Shown piece by piece: positions 39,243 through 47,968 of a DNA stretch of 64,000 nucleotides; position 1 is the stretch's first letter, and the number at the start of each line of letters is the position of its first letter. Source of the stretch: Arenibacter sp. F20364 (GTDB lineage: Bacteria; Bacteroidota; Bacteroidia; Flavobacteriales; Flavobacteriaceae). A model generated the notes under the pieces. The model was given only the letters and a program-made list of their open reading frames with translations. It was not told the DNA's origin and ran no database searches. The stretch is from positions 62,001-126,000 of the forward strand of contig NZ_JALKBD010000007.1 in the NCBI RefSeq assembly GCF_023015905.1. The letters are read 5' to 3'. A program made the translations under genes and the position numbers.

Positions 39243-40244
39243 ATGCACAATTATAACATCAAATTCAATACCAATCCATCCATGGCAAACATCACTGACA
39301 AGCTCGTTGAAAAATACGTATCCCTCGGGGAAAATCCAGAAACATATCTCGAAGGGCTACTTCACGCAAAACCCATCACATATTGGGATTACGTAGAAGT
39401 GGACAGCCTACTTTCCCTTCAAAAACCGAGGACCAACTTTAAGGATGAGTCCATTTTTATCATGTACCATCAGGTAACCGAATTGTACCTGAAGATGATG
39501 TTGCACGAATTGCAGCAAATAGTTGGGAATCCAACCCCTTCTACCAAATTCCTAACTACCAAACTAGATCGTCTTATAAAATACACCTCTATGCTGATCA
39601 ATTCTTTTGATATTATGAAGGTAGGTATGGACTATGAGGATTATAATACCTTTCGTAAAACCTTAACCCCTGCCAGTGGATTTCAATCGGCGCAATTTCG
39701 ATTTATTGAACTGCATTGCACTTCCTTGGCAAACCTCATTAGCCATAGATTTAAAAAAGGGAGTTCCAAGAATCCGGATTTAAGGGAATGTTTTGAACAT
39801 ATTTATTGGAAAGATGCCGGAACAGATCCCAAAACCGGCCAAAAGACCTTGACACTTCAACTTTTCGAGGACAGATACCTGAGAGAACTGACTGAAACGG
39901 CCAAAACAGTAATGGGCCATACCCTGGAAGACAAACTGGCCCAACTCCCCTATGTCCCGGACGCCCTAAGAAACAGACTTCGCACCTTTGACCAACTATA
40001 CAACATTGATTGGCCCATGGTACATTTAAACACTGCCGAACATTATTTGGACAAAAAAGGGGAAAACAAGGAAGCCACTGGTGGCTCTGAATGGAAAAAA
40101 TACCTCCATCCAAAATATCAGCAACGTAAATTCTTCCCCGACCTATGGACGGAAACCGAAAAGAAAAACTGGGGAATTAACCACAAAAATAAACATTATG
40201 GAAGTATTGAACAGACCAGAATTGACGCACCTACAAGTAGGTGA
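39243..40244 (+). CDS. tryptophan 2,3-dioxygenase
   Basis: 333-residue heme dioxygenase of the TDO family, opening the indole ring of L-tryptophan to N-formylkynurenine. MYHQVTELYLKMMLHEL near residues 78-94 and SGFQSAQFRFIE near 143-154 are family signatures; a proximal His follows in the C-terminal half (NTAEHYLDKKG). Start at 39243 or at the ATG 39282. Its last 47 bases overlap the cupin gene in another frame. No other kynurenine-pathway gene is near; it sits inside an NO-defence cluster, which is unusual. A degenerate GGAC...GTCT site at 39194-39207 precedes it. Confidence 0.85.
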   Translation: MHNYNIKFNTNPSMANITDKLVEKYVSLGENPETYLEGLLHAKPITYWDYVEVDSLLSLQKPRTNFKDESIFIMYHQVTELYLKMMLHELQQIVGNPTPSTKFLTTKLDRLIKYTSMLINSFDIMKVGMDYEDYNTFRKTLTPASGFQSAQFRFIELHCTSLANLISHRFKKGSSKNPDLRECFEHIYWKDAGTDPKTGQKTLTLQLFEDRYLRELTETAKTVMGHTLEDKLAQLPYVPDALRNRLRTFDQLYNIDWPMVHLNTAEHYLDKKGENKEATGGSEWKKYLHPKYQQRKFFPDLWTETEKKNWGINHKNKHYGSIEQTRIDAPTSR

Positions 40245-40494
40245 AAATCTTAAAATATTACAGATCAAGGCCCAGGCCGGAACAGGTATGCCAGTACATC
40301 ACAGTACCCATGAGGCGGTAATTGTGGTCCAAGAAGGTGAAGCCATCCTTAAAACCAACAATGCCGATCATATCTTGAAAAAAGGAACCTCAATGCTCAT
40401 TCCTGCCGGAATGGAACACAGTCTTAGCATACTTAAAGAATTTAAAGCAATTGCCATAATGGCAAAAAATTCAAACATAAATTTTAAAAATTAA
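40198..40494 (+). CDS. small cupin domain protein
   Basis: 98-residue single cupin: MPVHHSTHEAVIVVQEGEA and GTSMLIPAGMEHSLSI give the two cupin motifs with His and Glu metal ligands. It starts at ATG 40198 inside the end of the dioxygenase gene (47-base overlap) and stops 5 bases before ric, so all three are likely co-translated. A cupin of similar size lies inside the nos operon (47108-47407). Function unknown; metal binding or sensing is possible. Confidence 0.82.
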   Translation: MEVLNRPELTHLQVGENLKILQIKAQAGTGMPVHHSTHEAVIVVQEGEAILKTNNADHILKKGTSMLIPAGMEHSLSILKEFKAIAIMAKNSNINFKN

Positions 40495-40499
40495 TAAAG

Positions 40500-41225
40500 A
40501 TGGAAAATTTAATGACTAAAAATATTGGTGAAATAGTCGCTGAGAACTACCGCACGGCCCAGATTTTCAAAGATCATAAAATCGATTTTTGTTGTAAGGG
40601 AAACCGGAGTATTGTAGAAGTGGCCGAAAAATATAAGCTCGACGCCAATCTCCTTTTGCAAGAAATTGAAACGGTACAGCATCAAATAAATGATAGCAGT
40701 ATAGATTTTAAAACTTGGCCCCTGGACCTATTGTCCGATTATATAGAAAAAAAACATCATCGATATGTAGAGGCACAAATACCAGTTTTAAATCAATATC
40801 TGGCAAAACTATGTCGGGTTCATGGAGACCGACACCCAGAACTATTTGAAATTACAGAGCATTTCAACAAAAGTGCAGGAGAACTGGCCATGCACATGAA
40901 AAAGGAGGAACTCATCGTCTTCCCTGCCGTGCGCAAAATGATACAGAGTAAACAATATGGAAGTGCATTGGCCGAGCAACATTTTGGCACCATTCAAAAT
41001 CCAATACAAATGATGATGCAGGAACATGAGAACGAAGGGGACCGATTTAGGATTATTGAGGAATTAAGTAATAATTACACCCCTCCTGCCGATGCCTGCA
41101 ACACCTACCGGGTAACTTTTTCACTGCTGCAGGAGTTTGAAGAAGATTTACATAGGCATATTCATTTAGAAAATAACATTCTTTTTCCAAAAGCCATTGC
41201 TTTGGAAAAAGAATTAAGCTCTTAA
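40500..41225 (+). CDS. ric: iron-sulfur cluster repair di-iron protein (Ric/ScdA/YtfE)
   Basis: 241 residues. The N-terminal ScdA domain has the FCCKG motif (C31, C32). The C-terminal hemerythrin-like domain holds the His/Glu di-iron ligands, seen in KHHRYVE, HGDRHPE, HMKKEE, EHENEGDRF and HRHIHLENNILFP. The protein repairs Fe-S clusters damaged by NO or oxidants and can reduce or release NO. Next to an NsrR-like regulator, as in many bacteria. Confidence 0.94.
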   Translation: MENLMTKNIGEIVAENYRTAQIFKDHKIDFCCKGNRSIVEVAEKYKLDANLLLQEIETVQHQINDSSIDFKTWPLDLLSDYIEKKHHRYVEAQIPVLNQYLAKLCRVHGDRHPELFEITEHFNKSAGELAMHMKKEELIVFPAVRKMIQSKQYGSALAEQHFGTIQNPIQMMMQEHENEGDRFRIIEELSNNYTPPADACNTYRVTFSLLQEFEEDLHRHIHLENNILFPKAIALEKELSS

Positions 41226-41418
41226 TGGTTGCCCAAAAAGCTCTGGAACAACATCCCCGGGCAGCCCAAGTCTGTAACCAAGAGGCCGCGGTATAATGCT
41301 TTGAAAAAAGTTTCCCCCACCGTGCCTCCTTGGATTACAACGATCCTGATCTAACAAGTATAGAACACTAATACTACTAACCTTAGAATTGGCCATAACC
41401 ATATAAAAACAATTTGAT

Positions 41419-41880
41419 ATGAAAGTTAAACCTATAAAAAGACATAAAGCCATACAACCTTTAAGTAGGGATCACCATCAAGGTTTATTATTATCATGGA
41501 AAATAAGGACCGGTTTTTCCAAAGGAGTTTCCACGGATCGGATAAAGACCTACGTTGATTGGTTTTATAAAACCCATTTGATGTCCCATTTTAAAGAAGA
41601 GGAAGAATACCTCTTTCCCATTCTTGGAAATGACAACGAGCTGGTTAAAAAGGCGATTTCACAGCACAAGAGGCTGAATCGCCTTTTCAGGAGTACAACG
41701 GAATTGGAAAAGTCCCTAAACCGAATAGAGGAAGAATTGGAAAAGCATATCCGTTTTGAAGAACGGGTGCTGTTCAATGAAATTCAGAAGGTGGCCACGG
41801 AACAACAATTGCTTTCTATTTTGGAACATCACGCAGACACCAAGTTTTTGGACAATACTACAGATAAGTTTTGGGAATAA
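41419..41880 (+). CDS. hemerythrin domain protein
   Basis: 153-residue four-helix hemerythrin: ligands in SRDHHQG, HFKEEEEYLFP, HKRLNRL and HIRFEERVLF. Unlike Ric it lacks the CC domain. It probably binds O2 or NO at a di-iron site. The 193 bases upstream hold no gene; GGAT-n7-ATCC at 41332-41346 is a weak palindrome. It is followed after 13 bases by a small membrane protein gene. Confidence 0.85.
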   Translation: MKVKPIKRHKAIQPLSRDHHQGLLLSWKIRTGFSKGVSTDRIKTYVDWFYKTHLMSHFKEEEEYLFPILGNDNELVKKAISQHKRLNRLFRSTTELEKSLNRIEEELEKHIRFEERVLFNEIQKVATEQQLLSILEHHADTKFLDNTTDKFWE

Positions 41881-41893
41881 AAACTAAAATATT

Positions 41894-42184
41894 ATGATTA
41901 CAAAACTTTACAATCTGCTTTTAAATGAATTTAAAAGAGAACAAACAGGATATTCCACCATTGCAATCATTGGTCAAAGTTGTATTGGATCTGTTGCCGC
42001 CATGGTAGTTCTAATGAACCACATGAACGCCGCAATCCAGTTGCCGTTACTTTTTCTTGTAACCATTCTATGCATGGCCTATAACGGTGCAGTTTTGTCA
42101 AGATTAAATGCCAAAATAACTTTTAACCTATTAGTCTTAAGCGTCCTTTTCAGTATCCTAACCATTGTTGGGAATCTTATTTAA
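41894..42184 (+). CDS. small membrane protein of unknown function
   Basis: 96 residues with three hydrophobic segments (about 22-42, 48-68 and 74-95) and a basic, soluble N-terminus. No family recognised. It lies between the hemerythrin and the ferredoxin genes, 13 and about 20 bases from them, so it belongs to that transcript. It may anchor the ferredoxin or a hemerythrin at the membrane, but nothing in the sequence proves it. Confidence 0.7.
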   Translation: MITKLYNLLLNEFKREQTGYSTIAIIGQSCIGSVAAMVVLMNHMNAAIQLPLLFLVTILCMAYNGAVLSRLNAKITFNLLVLSVLFSILTIVGNLI

Positions 42185-42204
42185 CATTGGAAAATAAAAC
42201 ATTA

Positions 42205-42546
42205 ATGAAGATAGAGACCTACACCTTTACTTATATCGATGAATTTGGGGATACCAATACCGCGAATTGTAGGCCAAACGAATACCATAGCCTTATGGAA
42301 CTTCTTTTCGACAAATATCTTCAGGAATGGGGTGATTGTAAAGGAAGGGCCTGGTGCGGAACATGTCATATACAAATAATGGAAGGCCATTCCAATACAA
42401 AAATCTTGGAAGATGAAGGGCACACCCTCTCCAAATTGAGCGGTTCCAATGCATGCAGTCGTTTAGCATGTCAAATTCCAGTTAATGCCGAATTACACCA
42501 AATGGCTTTTAGGATAATATCCGACAATGATTACGGCTCAAAATAA
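42205..42546 (+). CDS. 2Fe-2S ferredoxin
   Basis: 113 residues of adrenodoxin/putidaredoxin pattern: C-x5-C-x2-C in CKGRAWCGTC and a fourth Cys in RLACQIP. The beta-grasp fold matches FTYIDEFGDTNTANCRP at the N-terminus. It may feed electrons to the nearby hemerythrin, Ric or truncated hemoglobin; this is inferred from context. Start: ATG at 42205 preferred; a TTG at 42187 would add 6 residues. Confidence 0.84.
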   Translation: MKIETYTFTYIDEFGDTNTANCRPNEYHSLMELLFDKYLQEWGDCKGRAWCGTCHIQIMEGHSNTKILEDEGHTLSKLSGSNACSRLACQIPVNAELHQMAFRIISDNDYGSK

Positions 42547-42691
42547 TTCAGAAAAGGGAAAATAGAAAAAGTTAAAACCGTAAGTTTAAGTATACAAGGC
42601 CCCTAATACTTAATCTATGCGGCCAATTATTGAAAAATACAAATTTAACGGACTACCCTTACGGTATTCCCTGATAAATTAGATCAATCTT

Positions 42692-43090
42692 ATGTTGTTA
42701 AAGGCGGAAATAAAGGAGAGACAGGATGTGAACCTTTTGGTGGTCAGTTTTTATGCCAAAATAAGGAAACATCAAATACTGGGACCTATTTTTAATGGGA
42801 TCATCAAAGACTGGGACAGCCACTTGGAATTACTGACCGATTTTTGGGAAAGTCAATTACTCCTAAAACGAACTTATATGGGCAACCCCATTACCGTACA
42901 CCAAGAGGTAGACGAGAAAATGCATCACAGTATTACCCCAGAGCATTTTGGGCTTTGGCTTAACGAATGGTTTGCCACTATTGATGAACTATTTGAAGGG
43001 GAAGTGGCATGGATTGCCAAAAATAGGGCCCAAAAAATGTCCACTATGTTATATATGAACATCTACCAACACAGGAACAAGAGTCAATAA
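42692..43090 (+). CDS. group III truncated hemoglobin
   Basis: 132-residue 2-over-2 globin. FYAKIRKHQILGPIF in helices A-B, TYMGNPITVHQEV with the proximal His near residue 70, and HFGLWLNEWFATIDELFEG in helices G-H match the group III family. Members bind O2 and NO and are often induced by nitrosative stress. It is the last gene on this strand before the convergent nos operon. The 145 bases upstream may hold its own promoter. Confidence 0.88.
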   Translation: MLLKAEIKERQDVNLLVVSFYAKIRKHQILGPIFNGIIKDWDSHLELLTDFWESQLLLKRTYMGNPITVHQEVDEKMHHSITPEHFGLWLNEWFATIDELFEGEVAWIAKNRAQKMSTMLYMNIYQHRNKSQ

Positions 43091-43147
43091 AAAAATTTTA
43101 ACCTTACTATCCTTGGCAACCTCCGGGAAATTTCAGGTCAAGCCCCC

Positions 43148-44356
43148 CTAACTCGTACTGTTGCGATTGGATTGAAAAAATATCAATATCACAGCACTGG
43201 GAATTATAACACTACCAAGGGCAAGAAATATTGAATAACCTTCGAACATTGTCCATCCCAACCATGCTGTCATGCCCCTATAGAAAATAAGGGATTCGGT
43301 AATTATGAAGCCTAACAAATAAATAGTAAAAGCAGCCTTGGACAGTTTAAATAATCCAAAAAACTCCAAAAAGAAAAACAGCCCAACGGTGATTACCCCC
43401 AAAAAGGTCCAATGTAAATAGCCTATAGTAAAATCCAAAACTGTTGTCGCCAAATTAGCAAAGTAGGGCAAGGCAGTGAGCAATTGCAGTATCATTTTAA
43501 CCAGCAACAGAAAGGCTCCTAATTTTAAAATATTGAATTGAATTCGGGACAAGGCCGATTTCAATACGTCCCTATTTACAAGACAGATTTTTATCAGAAT
43601 CCCAAAGCCGATCAATTGTAATATAGCCCCAATCCCTCCCAAAATATAGTACATAAATCCGGGAGCTGTCCACAAGATGGATAAAAAAAAGCTCAATGTA
43701 ATGCCCAAAACCGTGTACCTAAAAAAGGACCTAAAAGTCCTGGTAGGAACATTGATCTGAAGTTGCTCCAACAGATAGAAAAGTAGTCCCGCCAAGGCCA
43801 TTATCATCCAACCGTTATACTGAAAATGTAAATAGAAGTAGATAGCCAATCGGTACCAAATGGATTCGGGTCCCAAAACGGTCATAATTGCACCCAAAGA
43901 CCAAGGCCCTACACTAGAGCCTATCATGAACCAAAGCGCTGTCTTGGCACAAATATAGGCCTTGGTTCCCATGAACGATTTGGGCGTGTATTTCATAAAA
44001 AAAGCAGAAAACCAATAGGAAGCAAAAAGGAATAGGGTGGAAAATACTATCGAAAACAAGGCATATCCCTGAAAGGGAAAGGATAACAGCATGCCTATTA
44101 AACATATCTGTGTAAACCAGAAAATACGACGATACTTCCTGTCCAAAGTCAGCTTGTCCATAAAAAGATGGTACAACAAGGTGGTCAGCGCAATATATAC
44201 CCAGCCCAAAAGTGCTATATGGGAGTGTGTATGCACTATAAACCTGTAATTGATCGGCATTGGGGCAACTACAAAAGTCCGCAATAAAACACCCAGTAGG
44301 GCGGCCAATAAAAAATAGCCTAGGGATACTTTAATATGGGTTTTGGCAACTATCAC
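43148..44356 (-). CDS. polytopic membrane protein with conserved-looking intramembrane histidines (heme-copper oxidase or NnrS-like, unassigned)
   Basis: 402 residues and about 12 helices. Histidines sit at helix starts: H42, H44 and H46 (VHTHSHIALLGW), H177 (YLHFQYNGW) and H315 (GYLHWTFLGV). The pattern recalls heme-copper oxidase subunit I and NnrS proteins, but the HxxxY, HH and HxH sets of a catalytic binuclear site are not present, so it is not a standard oxidase or NorB. It is the last gene of the nos operon, 31 bases after nosY. Possible roles: heme- or copper-linked quinol electron entry to the NosZ branch, or an NO-related sensor/transporter. No firm function. Confidence 0.72.
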   Translation of the reverse strand: MIVAKTHIKVSLGYFLLAALLGVLLRTFVVAPMPINYRFIVHTHSHIALLGWVYIALTTLLYHLFMDKLTLDRKYRRIFWFTQICLIGMLLSFPFQGYALFSIVFSTLFLFASYWFSAFFMKYTPKSFMGTKAYICAKTALWFMIGSSVGPWSLGAIMTVLGPESIWYRLAIYFYLHFQYNGWMIMALAGLLFYLLEQLQINVPTRTFRSFFRYTVLGITLSFFLSILWTAPGFMYYILGGIGAILQLIGFGILIKICLVNRDVLKSALSRIQFNILKLGAFLLLVKMILQLLTALPYFANLATTVLDFTIGYLHWTFLGVITVGLFFFLEFFGLFKLSKAAFTIYLLGFIITESLIFYRGMTAWLGWTMFEGYSIFLALGSVIIPSAVILIFFQSNRNSTS

Positions 44357-44387
44357 ACAGTCTATAGAAATTCAGCTAAAGGTACTA

Positions 44388-45170
44388 CTAAAAATCCTTT
44401 CTTTTGGCAACATATCCCAATCGCCAAACCGGAATTATCGTCCATAAAAACAGCATAAAAATGGACATAACAAGTCCTAAATTGGTTCCAAAGAACTGCT
44501 TAAAAATGGCTCCGGTATAGCCCAATAGAGCAGAAATATCCAATTTTAGCAGAATTAAGGTCCTGGACAGATCTATAGGATTAGACATGGTTGCCATCAA
44601 AGAAAGGTTATCCAAGGGGTACTCCTCAAAAACGATCAATGTCATTAGAAAAAGTCCGTCGTAAATAACCGCCAAAAACAACCAGGCCAGTACGGCATAC
44701 CCAAAACCTTTTATCTTATTTTCATTGGCCAGGGCTATATTAAAGGCAATAGCTGTAAAGATCAGCGTTAAAAAAGCTCCCGTAATCAATAACAGTGAAA
44801 AATCCCAAATGGCATTACTTTGAAACAATCCGTATAACGTAAAAGGAATACCCAAGCCCAAAACCAAGCTCATAGTCAACGAACCGGCCACTCCGAAATA
44901 CTGCCCCAAAAAAATGGACGATCTTTTAATGGGCTGGGCCAAGAGCAGTTCTGTAAATTCTTTGGAGTTATAATAATACATTACCCCAAATATGGTCCCT
45001 ATCAAGGGCACCAGAACAATGATAACGTTCATTAAGGTAATAACGGCCTTGGAGAGCTCGTTGTTCAAAAACAACAGTACAAAGCCCAACAACAAATAGA
45101 ACAGAAAATAGACGTAACTCCAACGGCTACGCATTAGGTCGTAAAAACTATATTTTAATATCTTAATCAT
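44388..45170 (-). CDS. nosY: NosY-type ABC transporter permease
   Basis: 260 residues with six hydrophobic segments and FGVMYYYNSKEFTELLLAQPIKRS near 70-93 as in ABC-2 type permeases of nos clusters. With NosF and NosD it supports assembly of the CuZ sulfide-bridged centre of NosZ; the cargo is thought to be a sulfur species. The ATG at 45170 lies within the end of nosF (8-base overlap), giving translational coupling. Confidence 0.92.
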   Translation of the reverse strand: MIKILKYSFYDLMRSRWSYVYFLFYLLLGFVLLFLNNELSKAVITLMNVIIVLVPLIGTIFGVMYYYNSKEFTELLLAQPIKRSSIFLGQYFGVAGSLTMSLVLGLGIPFTLYGLFQSNAIWDFSLLLITGAFLTLIFTAIAFNIALANENKIKGFGYAVLAWLFLAVIYDGLFLMTLIVFEEYPLDNLSLMATMSNPIDLSRTLILLKLDISALLGYTGAIFKQFFGTNLGLVMSIFMLFLWTIIPVWRLGYVAKRKDF

Positions 45171-45873
45171 GATTGTGGTGGGTTGATATTGCCGCAATGG
45201 CATGTTCAAAATTGCTTTGTCCGGTTTTGGTCTTTAATTCGGCAATGCTGCCCTTAAAGTAAATTTTACCTTCAAGCAGGTAAACAATCTCATCGGATAC
45301 CTCTTCTACAAACTGCATAATATGGGAGGTAATTAAAAAGGTCTTCCCTTTTGCCTTTTCCTCAAAAATAAGCTCCTTGAGATGGATCAACGATAAGGGA
45401 TCCAGACCATTGGTGGGTTCGTCCAAAATAATCAAGGGACTGTCGAACATAAAGGTCAGTACAATATTTACCTTTTGTTTGGTTCCCCCGGAAAGGTTGC
45501 TCAATTTTTTATCCAAAAAAGGCTCCAACCCAAATAGGCCGATCAACTTTTGCTCATTGCTTGGTTTTTGCCTAATATCCTTTATCATCGCTATTAATTC
45601 CTTGACCTTTAAGTTTCCTGGAAAATTGGCAATTTGGGGAAGGTAGTTTATGTCTTGACGATATTTCCACTTATTTCTAACAGGGGAATCCATCACTGCT
45701 ATGGTCCCTTTATTGGGAATTACCATTCCCAGCAAAGTTTTGATCAATGTTGTTTTACCAGAACCATTGGGACCTAGGATGGCAAATATACCGCCTTGGT
45801 CTATATTGAGTTCCAATCCCGCCAATACCTCATTTTTACCGAACCTTTTATGTAGGCTTTCAACGTGTATCAT
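45163..45873 (-). CDS. nosF: NosF-type ABC transporter ATP-binding protein
   Basis: 236-residue ATPase: Walker A GPNGSGKTTLIK near residues 34-45, signature LSGGTKQKV near 128, Walker B LIILDEPTNGLD near 149-160 and H-loop TSHIM near 180. It partners NosY and NosD. Its start at 45873 overlaps the nosD stop by 4 bases. Confidence 0.94.
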   Translation of the reverse strand: MIHVESLHKRFGKNEVLAGLELNIDQGGIFAILGPNGSGKTTLIKTLLGMVIPNKGTIAVMDSPVRNKWKYRQDINYLPQIANFPGNLKVKELIAMIKDIRQKPSNEQKLIGLFGLEPFLDKKLSNLSGGTKQKVNIVLTFMFDSPLIILDEPTNGLDPLSLIHLKELIFEEKAKGKTFLITSHIMQFVEEVSDEIVYLLEGKIYFKGSIAELKTKTGQSNFEHAIAAISTHHNHD

Positions 45874-47108
45874 TTAATTTTTTTCATTAAGGGTTTTGAA
45901 TCAACTAATTCGTCCGGGGTAAAAACAGGGGATACTTTTTCTGAAAAATCAATAATATCCATAAACAGACTACGCAGTAGTATAATAGTTTCTGGGGTTC
46001 TGTTTACGATATAGGAAAATAATTTTACGGGTCTGTAGGGAATATCTCCGGTTCCGTTCCTATCCAGATCGTAGCCCGTATAATTGCTCCAAAAGTTCTC
46101 ATCAAAAATATTATCGTTCAGATTGCTGTTGTATGCCAGATCAAAAGAGTTGTACAAAAAATTGTTATGGTTAAAGGTGTTGGTATAACAGGCCCCACGA
46201 ACTTTGACGGCCCAACCATTTTTTATAAAATTGTTCTTTGAATAGTTTATTCTATTGGAGCCTTCAATGCTTATCCCAACCGTATTCTCTTCAAAGGTAT
46301 TGCCAATAATATCGGCATCATTGATCTCTTTCAGCAATACTCCAAACGAGGCCGTCCCCCAATTTTTCCTAAACGTATTGCCCAACATTTTTATCCTTTT
46401 GGAAAACATTACGGCTACCCCTGCCCCATTATTCTCAAAGGTATTGTCCTTATAGATATCATCATTGGAAAACATGAAGTGCAGTCCATATCTCAGGTTG
46501 TCCGAACTTATATTGTTTTCGATGGTGATATTGTCCGAAAACTCCAGATAGATGCCATCCCTTACATGTTGAACGATATTACGTTCCACAACTATATTCT
46601 GTGAATACCATAATTGTATGCCATTCCCGGAATTGTATTCATCCACGGCATCCCCAATGATCTTATTGTGGTAGACCTTTCCATTCTTGCTTTTTTCCAA
46701 ATAGATTCCAAAAAATAGCTTTTCCAGTACTACGTTCTGTATAAGAAAATTTTCGCTCCTCACCACCCTTATTGCCGCATAATCTGCCGTATAACTAGTA
46801 CCCACGTTTATAATGAAAAGACCGTCTATGGTAACATTATTGGATACTACGGTGATGATTTCCCCTTGATCTTCGCCATCTATAACGGGATAGTTCTCCC
46901 CAATAATGGCCAAGGGTTTGTTTACTTGGATGTTGAATTCCTTATAGATTCCTTTTTTAATCAAAAGCGTATCAAAATCTACTGCAACGGCTACACCCTC
47001 CTTAATGGTCTTCACCTCACATGATCCACAGACCGTGATGGTCCCTGCACGTAGATGATTGCCGAACAGCATTAATAGAAAGCAGAAAAGTACCCCTATT
47101 CTTCCCAT
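45870..47108 (-). CDS. nosD: nitrous oxide reductase maturation protein NosD
   Basis: 412-residue periplasmic protein: signal peptide (GVLFCFLLMLFGNHLRAG), then a right-handed parallel beta-helix of CASH/NosD repeats, seen as recurring NIVVERNIV-, ITIENNIS- and ADIIGNTFEEN-like turns. It delivers the ABC cargo needed to build the CuZ site of NosZ. The start codon overlaps the upstream cupin stop (TAATG). Confidence 0.93.
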   Translation of the reverse strand: MGRIGVLFCFLLMLFGNHLRAGTITVCGSCEVKTIKEGVAVAVDFDTLLIKKGIYKEFNIQVNKPLAIIGENYPVIDGEDQGEIITVVSNNVTIDGLFIINVGTSYTADYAAIRVVRSENFLIQNVVLEKLFFGIYLEKSKNGKVYHNKIIGDAVDEYNSGNGIQLWYSQNIVVERNIVQHVRDGIYLEFSDNITIENNISSDNLRYGLHFMFSNDDIYKDNTFENNGAGVAVMFSKRIKMLGNTFRKNWGTASFGVLLKEINDADIIGNTFEENTVGISIEGSNRINYSKNNFIKNGWAVKVRGACYTNTFNHNNFLYNSFDLAYNSNLNDNIFDENFWSNYTGYDLDRNGTGDIPYRPVKLFSYIVNRTPETIILLRSLFMDIIDFSEKVSPVFTPDELVDSKPLMKKIK

Positions 47109-47407
47109 TATCTTATAATCAAGAATTTTGAATTTTCTTCAGCCGTTACCCAATGCGGAACGTCTTTGGGAAAACTAAAGTGTTGTTGCCCACTTATAAA
47201 ATAGGATTTACCATTGATATGAAAGATTATCTTGCCTTCCAAAACAATCAATTGGGCATCCCTAGGAGCGGTATGCTCAGGGAAAATGGCATCCTTCTCC
47301 AAACTAATGTTCAATATCTCCAAAGCCTCTGTTTTTACCAATTTATTTACCTGAAGTTTATTGTATTCCTGATTTTTTATCTGATCGTTAATGGTGTACA
47401 TAGTCAT
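47108..47407 (-). CDS. cupin domain protein of the nos operon
   Basis: 99 residues; one cupin with HTAPRDAQLIVLEGKIIFHI and FPKDVPHWV holding the candidate metal ligands. It is translationally coupled to nosD (TAATG overlap), so it is part of the nos operon. Similar in size to the cupin in the ric operon. A role in copper or thiol handling for NosZ is possible but unproven. Start at ATG 47407 or 47401. Confidence 0.8.
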   Translation of the reverse strand: MTMYTINDQIKNQEYNKLQVNKLVKTEALEILNISLEKDAIFPEHTAPRDAQLIVLEGKIIFHINGKSYFISGQQHFSFPKDVPHWVTAEENSKFLIIR

Positions 47408-47516
47408 TGTTTTATTTAGGCCAATTATTTCCAAAAGCATTTTAATGACAGAAGAAAAAATATAAGCCTGTTATTGATACACTCTCACGGCAAACCCGAG
47501 GGAATGCTATGGAGGT

Positions 47517-47951
47517 CTACAATTGAAATCTTAATTTTAATTGTCCCCAGGTCAATAGGTCCCCCTCATACGTCATTAGTGCATCTACTGCTGCTTGCTC
47601 GGTCTCAAAGGCGGTTAGGAATTCCCCCATTGGACTAGGTATGCGATCGCTGATGAGATAGATAGCTTCAGTGGCATCGATCAATTCCCCTGGTCTATTG
47701 TAATCGTTTACTAAGTAAAGCGCTACTTGCTTCTGATCTATATCCTTGAGGTGATTCATCATACACTCACTTGAATCGAACTTAAAGACCTTCCCCTTAT
47801 CTGTAACAATTTCAGCTGCATGTTGCCTGTCCACAATGGTCATACTACAAAAGTGGCATCCATCCGAACCATAGGCTATGGGTTTTGGGCTTATAGTACA
47901 GGAGGAAGCAATCAATACCAATAAAATCATAACTATTCTGTAGTTCACCAT
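47517..47951 (-). CDS. nosL: NosL-type copper chaperone lipoprotein
   Basis: 144-residue lipoprotein: signal ends LIASSC (Cys18), then the NosL motif GCHFCSM near 31-37 and a conserved C-M pair in SSECMMNHL near 61-69. NosL binds Cu(I) in the periplasm for delivery to apo-NosZ. It sits between the nosB-like gene (17-base gap) and the cupin. Confidence 0.92.
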   Translation of the reverse strand: MVNYRIVMILLVLIASSCTISPKPIAYGSDGCHFCSMTIVDRQHAAEIVTDKGKVFKFDSSECMMNHLKDIDQKQVALYLVNDYNRPGELIDATEAIYLISDRIPSPMGEFLTAFETEQAAVDALMTYEGDLLTWGQLKLRFQL

Positions 47952-47968
47952 ACTTTTTATTTTAATGA

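Noticed and set aside
41332-41346. GGAT-n7-ATCC palindrome before the hemerythrin gene
   Set aside because: Short arms with different spacing from the rrf2/nos operators; likely by chance.
42672-42685. TGATAAATTAGATC before the truncated hemoglobin gene as another Rrf2 operator
   Set aside because: 10 of 14 bases match, but the palindrome is lost and it lies only 6 bases from the ATG; too weak to list.
43148-44356. Calling the nos-linked membrane protein a nitric oxide reductase (NorB) or cbb3 subunit I
   Set aside because: The catalytic histidine set of those enzymes is not found, so only a vague resemblance remains.
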